Source: an uncultured bacterium (GTDB taxonomy: Bacteria > Planctomycetota > GCA-002687715). From it: a stretch of 60,657 nt of DNA. Shown piece by piece: positions 17,470-27,500 of the stretch (positions are counted from its first letter, which is position 1; each line of letters starts with the position of its first letter). Made by a program: the position numbers and the translations under genes. The notes beneath the pieces are model-generated. The model did no database searches, was not told the DNA's origin, and saw only the letters and a program-made list of their open reading frames with translations. The DNA lies in the NCBI GenBank assembly GCA_902826835.1, contig CADEGH010000007.1, forward strand, positions 194,678 to 255,334, in the 5' to 3' direction.

Positions 17470-19104
17470 TCAGAGTACGGGGACTTCGCGGTGTTTGCCG
17501 AACACCCCTTCGAGAGCGTGACAGATCTCGCCGACCGTGACGTTGGCCTCCACCGCGGCGAGCACGGGGGGAAAGAGATTCTCGAACCCCTGGGCGGCCC
17601 GCACGATCCGACCCAGAGACTCGTTCGTGAGCCCCGGCGAGCGGCCGCTCCGCATTCGGACGATCGCCTCGGCCCGAGCGTCCGCCACCGAACCGGACAC
17701 GCGAAAAATCTCGGGAGCCCCTTCTTCTGAGTCTTCGAAGCGGTTGACCCCGACGACCAGGGCGGATCCGGACTCCACCGCTCGCTGGTACTCGTACGCC
17801 GAGCGCATGATTTCGCGCTGGACGTATCCCCGTTCGATCGCCGCGGCGGCTCCGCCCATGCGATCGATTTCGTCGATGTAGCGGCGAGCCCGGTCGGCAA
17901 CCTGCTCCGTCAGGGTCTCCACGAACGGAGATCCCCCGAGCGGATCGACCGTATCGGTGACGCCGGATTCGAGAGCAATGATCTGCTGAGTCCGCAGCGC
18001 GAGTCGCGCGGCTCCCTCGGAGGGAAGACTCAGGGCTTCGTCCTTCGAATTCGTGTGCAGGCTCTGGGTTCCACCGAGCACGGCCGCGAGGGCCTGGAGA
18101 GTCACTCGCACCGCGTTGTTTTCCGGCTGCTGGGAAGTCAGCGTCGATCCCGCGGTCTGGGTATGGAATCGAAGCACCCAGCTCTTCGGATCCTTGGCGC
18201 CGAAGCGATCCCTCATAATCCCGGCCCAGAGCTGGCGCGCGGCCCGGAACTTGGCGATCTCTTCGAAGAAGTGGTTGTGGCTATTGAAGAAGAACGAGAG
18301 TCGAGCCGCGAAACGGTCCACGTCCAAACCGGCCGCTTTGGCGGCGGCCACGTAGGCAATTCCATTCGCGAGGGTGAATCCGACCTCTTGGGCCGCCGTC
18401 GATCCTGCCTCGCGGATGTGGTATCCGGAGATCGAGATGGGATTGAACTTCGGAAGGTGCTCCGTCCCCCACGCAAAAATGTCGGTGATCAGGCGCAGCG
18501 AGGGCCTAGGCGGGAATCGGTAGGTGCCGCGGGCGGCGTACTCCTTCAAGATGTCGTTTTGGATCGTGCCCGTCAGATCCTGGATGCGAACGCCCTGGCG
18601 ACGACCCACCGCCACGTACATTGCGAGCAAGATCATCGCGGTGGCGTTGATCGTCATCGAAGTCGAGACTTTGTCGAGCGGAATGCCCTCGAAGAGCTCA
18701 AGCGCGTCGTCCAGGCAGGCGATGGACACTCCGACTCTTCCGACCTCGGCTTGGGCTAGAGGGTGATCAGGGTCGTATCCGACTTGGGTCGGGAGATCGA
18801 ACGCGGTCGAAAGCCCGGTCTGACCCGCGGCGAGGAGCATCCGGAAGCGCCGGTTGGTTTCTTGGGCCGTGCTGAACCCGGCGTACTGGCGCATCGTCCA
18901 AGGTCGTTCCCGGTACATCGTCGGGTGGATCCCCCGCGTAAACGGGAACTCCCCCGGCAACCCCACCTTGGGGTCCTCTCCGGTCTCGCCGTACACGACC
19001 TCGATGGGGATTCCCGAGGAGGTCACGCGGGGCGGCAGGTTCGGAAACCGGTGACGAAAACCCGACAGCGATCCCGCGCCTTCGGAGGAGGATTGATCAG
19101 CCAT
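17470..19104 (-). CDS. Methylmalonyl-CoA mutase, large (catalytic) subunit
   Basis: The 544-residue protein is the substrate-binding TIM-barrel part of methylmalonyl-CoA mutase. The start is recognisable ([20 protein letters not shown]), as are [45 protein letters not shown] and [15 protein letters not shown]. It converts (R)-methylmalonyl-CoA to succinyl-CoA with adenosylcobalamin. The protein ends before any cobalamin-binding domain (no DxHxxG motif), so a separate small B12-binding subunit, absent from this window, is required. It is the first gene of the five-gene operon. Confidence 0.95.
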   Translation of the reverse strand: MADQSSSEGAGSLSGFRHRFPNLPPRVTSSGIPIEVVYGETGEDPKVGLPGEFPFTRGIHPTMYRERPWTMRQYAGFSTAQETNRRFRMLLAAGQTGLSTAFDLPTQVGYDPDHPLAQAEVGRVGVSIACLDDALELFEGIPLDKVSTSMTINATAMILLAMYVAVGRRQGVRIQDLTGTIQNDILKEYAARGTYRFPPRPSLRLITDIFAWGTEHLPKFNPISISGYHIREAGSTAAQEVGFTLANGIAYVAAAKAAGLDVDRFAARLSFFFNSHNHFFEEIAKFRAARQLWAGIMRDRFGAKDPKSWVLRFHTQTAGSTLTSQQPENNAVRVTLQALAAVLGGTQSLHTNSKDEALSLPSEGAARLALRTQQIIALESGVTDTVDPLGGSPFVETLTEQVADRARRYIDEIDRMGGAAAAIERGYVQREIMRSAYEYQRAVESGSALVVGVNRFEDSEEGAPEIFRVSGSVADARAEAIVRMRSGRSPGLTNESLGRIVRAAQGFENLFPPVLAAVEANVTVGEICHALEGVFGKHREVPVL

Positions 19105-19309
19105 GAGGCGGGCACGATAGCCGAGGGAGTCCGACTCGGCATAGGGTCGGATAGGTCGGTTTCCCCGCGCGAGAGCACGAGGGCCACCGGTCTACGGACT
19201 CATGCCGGAGCACGCCGTCGAAGGGACCTGCGAGGCGGGACATGCGCGGACGAGCCAGGCAGCGGGGCTCCGAGGTCAGTCGAGACCACGGGGTCCGGAT
19301 CTCATCAAT

Positions 19310-20716
19310 TCAGAACTTTCGCCGCTGCCGCGAAGAGGGGATGCTCTGAGCCTTGCGATACTTGGTCACGGTACGTCGGGCGACGTCGATGCCGTGGGAC
19401 TTCCTCAGCAGTTCCACGATCTCGTCGTCGGAGAGCGGATTGGCTTTGTCCTCCCGATCGACGATTTCCGTGATCTTGAACATGACGGAATCGCGCGACT
19501 CGAGCGTCCCGTCCGCGGCTTGGGTCCCGCTCGTGAAAAAGTCCTTGAGAGAGAAGATGCCGCGGTGGCTCTGGAGGTATTTTTCGGAGGTGGCCCGAGA
19601 AATCGTGGAGACGTGCACTCCCACCTCGTCGGCGACCTGCTGCATTTTCAGGGGGCGCAGGTAGTGCGGCCCGTAGTCGAAAAAGTCGCGCTGCCTCGTG
19701 ACGATGCTCTTGGCGACATCGAGCAAAGTCTTCTGGCGCTTCTCGACCGCCATGATGAACGCTCGGGCGCCGTCGACCTTCCGCTTCACGTACTCTTTGT
19801 ACTCCCGCGGAACGTCGGGTGAGGTCAAGGCGTCACGCCATGCCGGATTGAGCCGCAGCTCCGGGACGTACTCGTTGGCCAGCCGAACGTCGTAGCCATC
19901 CTGAGTCCATTCCACGATGATGTCGGGCTGGATGTAGTGATTGCGATCCTCGGTGCGGCGCTGTCCCGGTCGCAGCGACAAGGTCGACATCGACGCCAAG
20001 AGTTCTTGGAGGCGCAGGAGTTCGAGCCCGTTCTCCTTGGCAACTTTCGGAAGTCGGTTCTTGCGGATGTCGTCCAAATACTCGAGGACGAGTTTGCGCT
20101 TCAATTCGTAATCGGGATCCTTCCTGTCGAGCTGAAGTGCCAGGCACTCGCCGGAGTCCCTGGCGCCAACGCCGCGAGGCTCCAATGATTGAACCAAGGC
20201 GAGCGCAGCCACTCCGTCCGCGGCATCGAATCGATCCGCGAGGGGAGCACAGACTTCCTCCAGCGAACAGCTCAAATAGCCGTTTTCGTCGATATTGAAG
20301 ATGATCTGCTCCGCCAGGGGCAGAAGGCGAGAATCCGCATCCAGAAGCTGGTACTGCTCGAACAGGTCTTCCTGCAACGAGGGACCAACCGAGGCGGTAT
20401 TGTTCATCGCCTCCTGTTTGGCACTCAGCACGCCTTCGTCGGTCGACCGCGGACGCCGGGTCGCCGGGTCGTCCCAGACATCCATCCGGTCGTACCTGGT
20501 CTCCTCCTCGCCTTCGGGCTTTTTCTCGGGTGCCGCTGGAGTCGCGACTTCGGTCGAGGGTGCCTTCTCCAAGAACTCGTTCGTGTCGAGTTCCTTCTCG
20601 ATCATCTCCAAGAGGTCCATAGCGGGGACCTGGAGCAACTCGATGGACTGGATGATCTGGGGAGCCAGCCGAAGCTGTAAGTCCAGTCGCTGGTTGAGTC
20701 GGATGTCCAGTCCCAT
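19310..20716 (-). CDS. rpoN: RNA polymerase sigma-54 factor
   Basis: The 468-residue protein has all three sigma-54 regions: the activator-interacting region I (LAPQIIQSIELLQ), an acidic region II (about residues 50-90), the core-binding and helix-turn-helix region, and the RpoN box seen as ARRTVTKYRKA near the end. Sigma-54 reads -24/-12 promoters and needs enhancer-binding ATPases, none of which is encoded here. It is 14 bases downstream of recR on the same strand. A 205-base gap with no visible gene (19105-19309) separates it from the mutase operon. Confidence 0.96.
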   Translation of the reverse strand: MGLDIRLNQRLDLQLRLAPQIIQSIELLQVPAMDLLEMIEKELDTNEFLEKAPSTEVATPAAPEKKPEGEEETRYDRMDVWDDPATRRPRSTDEGVLSAKQEAMNNTASVGPSLQEDLFEQYQLLDADSRLLPLAEQIIFNIDENGYLSCSLEEVCAPLADRFDAADGVAALALVQSLEPRGVGARDSGECLALQLDRKDPDYELKRKLVLEYLDDIRKNRLPKVAKENGLELLRLQELLASMSTLSLRPGQRRTEDRNHYIQPDIIVEWTQDGYDVRLANEYVPELRLNPAWRDALTSPDVPREYKEYVKRKVDGARAFIMAVEKRQKTLLDVAKSIVTRQRDFFDYGPHYLRPLKMQQVADEVGVHVSTISRATSEKYLQSHRGIFSLKDFFTSGTQAADGTLESRDSVMFKITEIVDREDKANPLSDDEIVELLRKSHGIDVARRTVTKYRKAQSIPSSRQRRKF

Positions 20717-20730
20717 GATGTGCGTTCGAT

Positions 20731-21351
20731 TCAGTCGGAGGAGGAGCTCTGGGCTCTTCGACCTTCGAGGGCTTCCAAGAGGATATCCGGGGCAGCGTAT
20801 TCGATGGACGTTCCTCGCGCGAGCCCCCTCGCCAACCGCGTCACGGGTACTCCGGCACGACGCAGTCGCGCCTCCAAAGCGAGCGCAGTTCCGTCACCCT
20901 CCGCATCGGGGTTGGTAGCGAGGATGACTTCCTTCACCGCGTCGCGCTCGATGCGCGCGAGGACTCGATCGGTGGCGGATCCTTCGAGTCCAGTGCCGTC
21001 GAGCGGTGACCACTTTTGATGAAGCACGTGGTAGTAGCCGCGGTAGTGCCCGCTTCGCTCGAAAGCGGCGAGGTCCTTAGGGCTCTCCACGACCATCAGC
21101 AGACGTCGGTCTCGAGAGGAATCCGCACAGATCGGGCAGAGGGGTTCAATGGAAATGTTTTGACACTCGCGGCAGGGTTCGAGCTCCTCCCGCAACGATC
21201 GGATCGCCTGCGCGAGTTCGAGCGCCGCTGGGCGCTCCACGCGCAACAGGTGGAAGGCCAATCGCTCGGCCGTGCGCAGCCCGATTCCGGGCAGCCGTTC
21301 GAGATTCTCGATCAGCCTGGCAAGGGGAGATGGCAAACCCTGAGTCGTCAC
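20731..21351 (-). CDS. recR: Recombination mediator RecR
   Basis: The 206-residue protein has the RecR layout: an N-terminal helix-hairpin-helix (LPGIGLRTAERLAFHLL), a four-cysteine zinc finger (CRECQNISIEPLCPIC), and a Toprim domain with VVESPKDL and NPDAEGDGTA. RecR works with RecO and RecF to load RecA on gapped DNA. The start is GTG. It follows the YbaB gene, as in most bacteria. Confidence 0.95.
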   Translation of the reverse strand: MTTQGLPSPLARLIENLERLPGIGLRTAERLAFHLLRVERPAALELAQAIRSLREELEPCRECQNISIEPLCPICADSSRDRRLLMVVESPKDLAAFERSGHYRGYYHVLHQKWSPLDGTGLEGSATDRVLARIERDAVKEVILATNPDAEGDGTALALEARLRRAGVPVTRLARGLARGTSIEYAAPDILLEALEGRRAQSSSSD

Positions 21352-21390
21352 GAAGACATCATCCCCACAAAACTCTCCAGCGTCAAAGCT

Positions 21391-21708
21391 TCAGAACAGG
21401 CCCGGAATGTTCAAGCCGCCGGTCACCCGCTTCATCGTCTCTTCCGACATTTTTTTCGACTGCTCCAGAGCTTCGCGCACGGCAAGGAGCACGAGATCTT
21501 CGAGCAAGGCGGGGTCGGACGGATCGATCACGTCCTTCTTGATACGAACGGATTGGATCTCTTGCTGGCCATTCATGACCACCGCGACCGCCCCTCCGCC
21601 GGATTTGCCCTCGACCATGCGCTGGCGGAGATCGCCCTGCACCTTGGCCATGTCGTCTTTCATCTTCTTCGCCTGGGCGAAGAGGGCATTGGGATCAAAC
21701 CCCTTCAT
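21391..21708 (-). CDS. YbaB/EbfC nucleoid-associated protein
   Basis: The start is the ATG at 21708 (MKGFDPNALFAQAKKMKDDM), giving 105 residues, the normal size. An amphipathic N-terminal helix precedes a small beta sheet with the GGGAVAVVMNGQQEI segment typical of the family. Members bind DNA as dimers. It overlaps the dnaX stop by 14 bases and stands 39 bases before recR. Confidence 0.92.
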   Translation of the reverse strand: MKGFDPNALFAQAKKMKDDMAKVQGDLRQRMVEGKSGGGAVAVVMNGQQEIQSVRIKKDVIDPSDPALLEDLVLLAVREALEQSKKMSEETMKRVTGGLNIPGLF

Positions 21709-23458
21709 GGATCGACTCCTCGTGGTTGCGGGATGCGGGCTTGGCTTCGTCGAGCGCGACCACGCCACCCCCAAAGCTCTCTACCAATTTCCGGACGCTC
21801 GGATCCTCCAGGACCCGGCGCGCCTTGGGTACCGACTCCGGATTCTCGGTCGCCGGGGCGACGCTGAAGCTCCAGCGCAAATGAATCCCGTACAGGCTCT
21901 CGAAAAGGTCTTCGACGAGCTTGCGGTGAGTGGTTTGCAGTTGGCCCTTCGCGAACTCCGATCCCGGGGCGAGTCGCACTCCGAACTCCTGGGCGGAGAT
22001 TCGCTCGGGCTCGCTGCGGTCGAGCAAAGCGGCCAGACGAGGCCGCTGCTCGCGGAAGTTCTTGAGGAACCGCGGCCACTCCGCCTTGACGACCTCGAGG
22101 GGGGGCGGACCGGATCGAACCGAAGGCGGAACACCCTGAGCGACCGCCTTCGGAGCGACTTCAGGCGCGACCGGCGGCGGGGTTGATGAGGACGACGACC
22201 CCGGCCCACGCCGAGGTTCTTCCGGAGAGGGCACTGACGGCGCAGGCGCCACTGGTTTGAGGGCACGCTCCGATGGTGGCGTGCTGCGCACCCATGACGA
22301 ACGAGGGGCCGTCGATGGGGGGGCTTCCCCCGACGCAGCCGAAAGCGGCTTCGTGCCGAGGTCCGTCAAGTTCACCAAGTCGACGGAGCGGGCGATCTTC
22401 AGGGCCACGATCTCGAGTTGCAACCGGCCGTGCCCCGCCAGCTTGATTTCTCGTCGAGTGTTGAGGAGGAGTCGCAGCGCGAGGAGAAGACGGTCCATGG
22501 GGAAGTGCTGCCGCACCTCCGCGACCAAGGCCGAGCGGCGACCCTCTCCCCCACCCCGCAGCCCCCGCGCTTCCCGGAGCATCGCTTCCCGGAAAACGTC
22601 CCCGAGTTGCTCGATGATGTCCTCGGCGTCCCGGCCGGTGGCAAAGATGCGGTCGAGAGCATCGAGGAGCGCCCCGAGGTCTCCGCCCCCCATCGGCACG
22701 ACGACGGAGGACAAGAGTTCCGAGTCGATGCGCCCGAGCACCGTGTCGAGAGCTTCGAGACTCAAACCGCCGGGAGCAAACGAGATCGCTTGATCGAGCA
22801 GACTCAGAGCGTCGCGCAAGCCGCCCTCACACTTGAGGGCAAGTTCGCGCAGGACGTCCGAAGGCACCGTCAGCTCCTCGCGCCGACAAATGTCGGCGAG
22901 GCGGCGTTCGATCGCCTCGACCGGGATGCGACGGAACTCGAAGCGCTGGCAGCGGGATACGATGGTCTCGGGCACCGCCTCCGGCTCGGTGGTGGCGAAG
23001 ATGAACCGCACGTGGGCCGGGGGCTCTTCGAGCGTTTTCAGCAGGGCATTGAAGGCCTGCACGGTGAGCATGTGCACTTCGTCGATGATGTAGATTTTGA
23101 AGCGGGAGCGGGCGGGGGCGTAGCCCGCGTTGTCACGCACGGTGCGGATCTCCTCGATTCCGCGATTGCTCGCCCCGTCGATCTCCAAGACATCGAGGTC
23201 GTCCCCGCGCGCGATCGAAGTGCAGATTTCGCACCGTCCGCAGGGCTCTCCCTCGACGATATTCGGGCAGTTGAGAGCTTTCGCGAGAATGCGCGCGGCT
23301 GAAGTCTTGCCGACCCCTCGGCTTCCCGAGAACAGGTAGGCGTTGGCGATTCGGCCACTCGCCACCGCTTGTTTCAGGGTGGAGGCGACCGCTTCGTGCC
23401 CGACCACATCGGCAAACACGCGCGGGCGATATCTGAGAGCCAGGGGCTCGTAGCTCAC
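21695..23458 (-). CDS. dnaX: DNA polymerase III subunits gamma and tau
   Basis: DnaX is the clamp-loader ATPase. The 587-residue protein has the Walker A motif GSRGVGKT (residues 45-52), a zinc-binding cysteine set (Cys64, 73, 76, 79), the Walker B-like IIDEVHML and the sensor region ATTEPEAVPETI. A Pro/Ser-rich linker (about 375-440) leads to a tau-like C-terminal domain. The GTG start has an AAGGAG box five bases upstream. I saw no A-rich slippery site, so a separate gamma form is not evident. It begins 41 bases after the SRP RNA. Confidence 0.96.
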   Translation of the reverse strand: MSYEPLALRYRPRVFADVVGHEAVASTLKQAVASGRIANAYLFSGSRGVGKTSAARILAKALNCPNIVEGEPCGRCEICTSIARGDDLDVLEIDGASNRGIEEIRTVRDNAGYAPARSRFKIYIIDEVHMLTVQAFNALLKTLEEPPAHVRFIFATTEPEAVPETIVSRCQRFEFRRIPVEAIERRLADICRREELTVPSDVLRELALKCEGGLRDALSLLDQAISFAPGGLSLEALDTVLGRIDSELLSSVVVPMGGGDLGALLDALDRIFATGRDAEDIIEQLGDVFREAMLREARGLRGGGEGRRSALVAEVRQHFPMDRLLLALRLLLNTRREIKLAGHGRLQLEIVALKIARSVDLVNLTDLGTKPLSAASGEAPPSTAPRSSWVRSTPPSERALKPVAPAPSVPSPEEPRRGPGSSSSSTPPPVAPEVAPKAVAQGVPPSVRSGPPPLEVVKAEWPRFLKNFREQRPRLAALLDRSEPERISAQEFGVRLAPGSEFAKGQLQTTHRKLVEDLFESLYGIHLRWSFSVAPATENPESVPKARRVLEDPSVRKLVESFGGGVVALDEAKPASRNHEESIHEGV

Positions 23459-23499
23459 GGAAGCTCCTTGACCGCGAACTCAGCGACCGACAAAAAGAG

Positions 23500-23640
23500 T
23501 CGGAGCCCGAAGCCACCCCCCGCCCATGCTGGACCACGACACACGGCCAGTACTGCTTAAGGCTGCTGCCTTCCGGCCCTGACCTGGTTCGCAAATGTCC
23601 GTTGCATGGGACACGAGCGGGCGGTGGCTTCTGGCTCCGA
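23500..23640 (-). ncRNA. ffs: Signal recognition particle RNA (small bacterial type)
   Basis: The minus strand carries the conserved SRP domain IV: CCAGGTCAGGGCCGGAAG then GCAGCAGCC. Outer strands pair to extend the rod: 23500-23507 with 23633-23640, and 23509-23517 with 23623-23631, each perfect and separated by one mismatch. The ends are inferred from that pairing and give about 141 bases, somewhat longer than E. coli 4.5S RNA. A CTCTTTTT tract follows the 3' end, so the rod itself may serve as terminator. It lies between tRNA-Ser and dnaX. Confidence 0.9.
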
Positions 23641-23771
23641 CCGAGTTGAGGTCGTCCTGGCGACGAACCTCGATCCCGGTGGATCATAGGAGCTTGCGCG
23701 GTCCGCGCCAACCTCGGCGGCGGGCGAAGTTTCGAAGACACTCAGGGGACGACAGGTGGTCCGAAAATGAC

Positions 23772-23799
23772 GCGAGCCCCGCACGTTCGCGGGGCTCGC
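23772..23799 (-). terminator. Terminator-like hairpin after tRNA-Ser(GGA)
   Basis: A perfect 10-base inverted repeat (23772-23781 and 23790-23799) starts two bases after the tRNA-Ser(GGA) gene. A short T-rich stretch (CATTTTC) follows on the minus strand, so intrinsic termination is likely though the T tract is weak. Confidence 0.65.
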
Positions 23800-23801
23800 A
23801 G

Positions 23802-23888
23802 CGGAGAGGGAGGGATTCGAACCCTCGATACGGTTACCCGTATATACGCTTTCCAAGCGTACTCCTTCGGCCACTCGGACACCTCTCC
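23802..23888 (-). tRNA. tRNA-Ser (anticodon GGA)
   Basis: This 87-base class II tRNA has acceptor stem GGAGAGG/CCTCTCC, discriminator G, an anticodon stem TACGC/GCGTA with loop TTGGAAA (anticodon GGA), a long variable arm (ATACGGGTAACCGTAT region) and a T loop TTCGAAT. No CCA is encoded. It reads UCC and UCU. Confidence 0.97.
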
Positions 23889-23960
23889 CAGGGTCGTCCA
23901 ACCGGGATCGGACAGAAGCGCGCCGCAGCGAGACCGAGGCCCCGCTGCGGATTTTTATGA

Positions 23961-24047
23961 CGGAGAGGCAGGGATTCGAACCCTGGATACCCGTAAGGGT
24001 ATACCGGTTTTCGAAACCGGCCCGTTCGACCACTCCGGCACCTCTCC
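23961..24047 (-). tRNA. tRNA-Ser (anticodon CGA)
   Basis: A second 87-base class II tRNA shares the acceptor stem GGAGAGG/CCTCTCC and discriminator G with its neighbour. The anticodon stem CCGGT/ACCGG holds loop TTCGAAA, anticodon CGA, which reads UCG. The variable arm is a stable hairpin (ATACCC/GGGTAT). It is upstream of tRNA-Ser(GGA) by 72 bases, and the two may have arisen by duplication. Confidence 0.97.
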
Positions 24048-24063
24048 TGGAGGGTCGGGGAGT

Positions 24064-24567
24064 CTATACATCCTCCCCGGCAAGGTCAATGCGTCCTTTT
24101 CGCAACTTCGCAGCTTCGCGCCGCGCGGCGAAAAATCCCGTAAGAATGCGGCCGCAGTCCTCCGCCAGCACGCCTCCGATCGGCTCCAGGCGGTGGTTGA
24201 GACGCGCCTCCCCCACCACGTCGAGCACGGACCCGCAGGCTCCGGCCTTCGGATCGAAGGCCCCGAAGACGAGCTCCGGCAGGCGCGCCAGCACGATCGC
24301 GCCCGCGCACATCGCACACGGCTCGAGAGTGACGTAGAGAGTGCAGTGTTCGAGACGCCAGCTTTCGAGGGTGGCCGCCGCGCTGGTGATGGCCAGCATC
24401 TCGGCGTGGGCGGTCGGATCGTTGAGGCTCTCCCGCCGGTTGTATCCGGTCCCCACCACGCGGTCGCCCAAGACGACCAGGGCCCCCACCGGCACTTCCC
24501 CCTCCTCCCGCGCCTGCTCCGCGAGCCGAAGGGCCTCGGTCATCCATCGCTCGTGGGCCATGGTCAT
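24064..24567 (-). CDS. tadA: tRNA-specific adenosine deaminase
   Basis: TadA converts A34 of tRNA-Arg(ACG) to inosine. The 167-residue protein has the zinc and catalytic motifs HAE (54-56) and PCAMC (83-87) and the expected NDPTAHAEM and ESWRLEHCTLYVTLEPC context. Its ATG overlaps the stop of the large channel gene by four bases. The two tRNA-Ser genes follow at once, then the SRP RNA and dnaX, a linkage also known in Bacillus. Confidence 0.95.
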   Translation of the reverse strand: MTMAHERWMTEALRLAEQAREEGEVPVGALVVLGDRVVGTGYNRRESLNDPTAHAEMLAITSAAATLESWRLEHCTLYVTLEPCAMCAGAIVLARLPELVFGAFDPKAGACGSVLDVVGEARLNHRLEPIGGVLAEDCGRILTGFFAARREAAKLRKGRIDLAGEDV

Positions 24568-27500
24568 TCGCTCGGCCCCTCGGGAATCGCCCGCTCCGAC
24601 GAAGAGGAGACGGTCGTCCTCGTCGGCGAGGAATCCCCAGACAGGTCGACGCGATGCAACCGATCGTCAACTTGTTTCAGGTTGACATCGAGGACATTGA
24701 ACGGAATCGAAATTCCGTGCTTGCGGAAGGCCGAGAGCAGCATGCTCCGCAAGTCGCTCGAAACGCGGAGGGTGGGGTCGGAGACCCTGGTCCAGTACCG
24801 GAGTTCGAAGTCCAAAGACGAAGCTCCGAACGCCATGAAGAAAACCTCCGGGGCCGGTCGCTTGCGAACCAGCCCGTGGTTCTGCATGACCTCCATCATC
24901 ACTCGCATCGCGAGTTTGACGTCGGATGCGTAGTCAACGCCCACCGAGAGCCGGGTTCGCACTAGAGCATTCCCCGCGGCTCGATTGCTCAAAGTCCCGC
25001 CGACGAGTTGATCGTTCGGAACGATGATCCCGACATTGTCGAACGTGGTCACCGTCGTGGACCGCAGATTGATCTTCTCCACGACCCCCACCTGATCGCC
25101 CACGTTCACTTGATCGCCAACCTTGACCGGTCGCTCGAGGAGGAGGACGATTCCCGCCACGAAACTCTTCACGATGTCTTGGAGACCAAATCCGATGCCC
25201 ACCGAGAGAGCGCCGAGCACGATTCCGATCTGCTCGCCCCGCACATTCAAATACCTCAGCGTCGCAACCGTTCCGATCGCGACCAGCACGTAGGTACTCA
25301 GTGTGAGTACGGCGTACTGGATCCCTTGATCGAGCTTCGTGCCCGGCAGAAACACGAACCGCATCAAGCGCCGGAAGTGGCCGATCGCGTAGGCACTCAC
25401 CGCCGCCACCAGAAACCCGATCAACCCGCTCGCGATGGTGCGCAACCAAGGCGATGCTTCGGCGCTCGGGCTCAAAGCTTGATCCTTGATGCGGAGGACG
25501 AGCGACCAAAGCAAACCGGCCGCCGGGCCGAACACGAGTAACCGCAGTAGGGCGCGCCGACCGAGCCCGAGGGAATACACCCGACCCGCCGCCATATAGG
25601 CCGCGGGCTCGTCGAAGTCCTCGCGCGATGGGCGTTCGTCGAGCTGATCCTCGATCCCCTTGAACCACTTCGAGTGCAACCAGCGATAGACCGTGAACGC
25701 CGCGAGCAACACCAGGAATGCTTCGAAGAAGGCTGCCCGCATCTCCCGCCGCGCCACTTCGAGCCGAAGGCCCTTAAGGACTGCCAAGAACAAGATGCAC
25801 AGCGCCAGGGTGGGGACCGCCACCAAGATGAACGCCTTGGCGGTAGTTCCGAGGCCGACCCGACCGCGCACCAGACCCAACATCAGGTTCGGCCGGAAGA
25901 GCCCGAGCAAGACGACGGCAAAGGACCCGACCTGGTACACGAGATCCCACAGTTCCAGAAAACCCGGGTTCGCCTGGCCGTAGCCGGCCTGCTCGAGAAG
26001 GATGCCGGTCGGCACGAACGCGAGCGACAGCCATAGGAGCGTGCGCCCGGTCGAATGAAGGGCGGAGAGCACCGGCCCATCGAATTGCGCTACCCGGTCT
26101 TCGGCCTTGCCGGGATGAAACAACAGATCCAGGAGCACGCGCCCTAGACGAAACAGGAACGGAGTGAACGCCAAGACCGAGAGCCCGAGCTGGTCCCGAG
26201 GGCTGGTGCGCAGGATGAGACAGAGGGCGAAGTAGCCCGCCGCCACCAAGAACGCGATTTCCGTGCGCCGAAGGGCAGCCGCGGCCATGCGCAGGAGGCG
26301 CCCGCCTTTGCCGCGGTGATAATTCTCGAGCCACGAAAAAGTTCGCGGCATCCGACGGTGGATGACCACGCCAAGCACGAGAAAAAGCAGGACGAGACCG
26401 CCGCCCCACAGGAGTGACGGGAGATTCGCGGGGTCTCGCGCGTAGCGAATCGCGCGGTCTCGCAGCTCCAGGATCTCGGCCCAGGCGGCGCGCGGGAGCG
26501 ACTGGGCATCGCCTGCCGCCCGCTTCACGCTGTCCCAAGTGATGGCGCTCGTTTCTCGCGTCCAAAACAACTGCGGCCCGAGTCGCTTCAAGATGCTTCG
26601 AGCCTGTTCGCGCAGATCTCGGAGTTCGGCGGGACGGCCGGACAGAGCCTCGATCGACTTTCGATACTCCTCCCCCCGCGCTTGGCTCGCCACCCCCAAG
26701 TCCTTGCCCAAGGATTCCCAGGAGGAGGTCTCGATGTAGTAGTCGCGGAGGCGATCCGGTCCAGCCGCCGCCACGGCAGTCCCCCGCTCCGTTTCCAAGA
26801 CCCGCGCCAGATCGCGGTCCTCTGCCGCGGTCTGGCGAGCCCCTCGGCGAGCCTCCAAGAGGAAGGCCTCGATCTGGTTCAGGGTGCGATCGACGACTTG
26901 CGCGTCTCGCTGCACTTCAGCGACCCGTGCTTGCAAGACCGTCGGATCCGACAAGGCGTCATCGAGCGCCTCCACGCTCTCTTGACGAGCCAGATCGAGC
27001 GACTCCAGGTCAGCGCGGACAAGGGCAATGTCTCCGCTGCCGACGAACTTGGCTCGCAGAGCCTCGCGATTTTCCCTCGTCTTGGCGGCGGCTCGCTGCC
27101 ACTCGTACTGGCGCTTCTTCAAGGTCAAGAACGGCCGGTGGTGCGGCATCGCTTCGGAAAGGCTGGCTTCGATCGACGCCTCATCCGCCGTGATCAGGGA
27201 GATTTCTCGTCGGGAGAGGAGGTCGACATCTTTGGTCAAGCGCTCGACCGCGTGCTCGAGCCGCCGCTTGCGCAGATTCGCGAGTTCCCGCTCGTCCTGG
27301 GCCTTTTCGAGCTGCGCCGACAGCAGTTCGTCTTTGGGTAGGCCGAGGTAGTTCTTCACCGCCGAGGCCGCCTCCGCCTCCATTGCCAAGGCGTAGGTCT
27401 CCTCTAACTTTTGGAGGGCAACCGGAGTCCCCGGATCCGAAATGGCGGCCAACTCGCCTTCGAGGCTCACCAACCGCGCCCGCGCGTCGGCCTCCAATTG

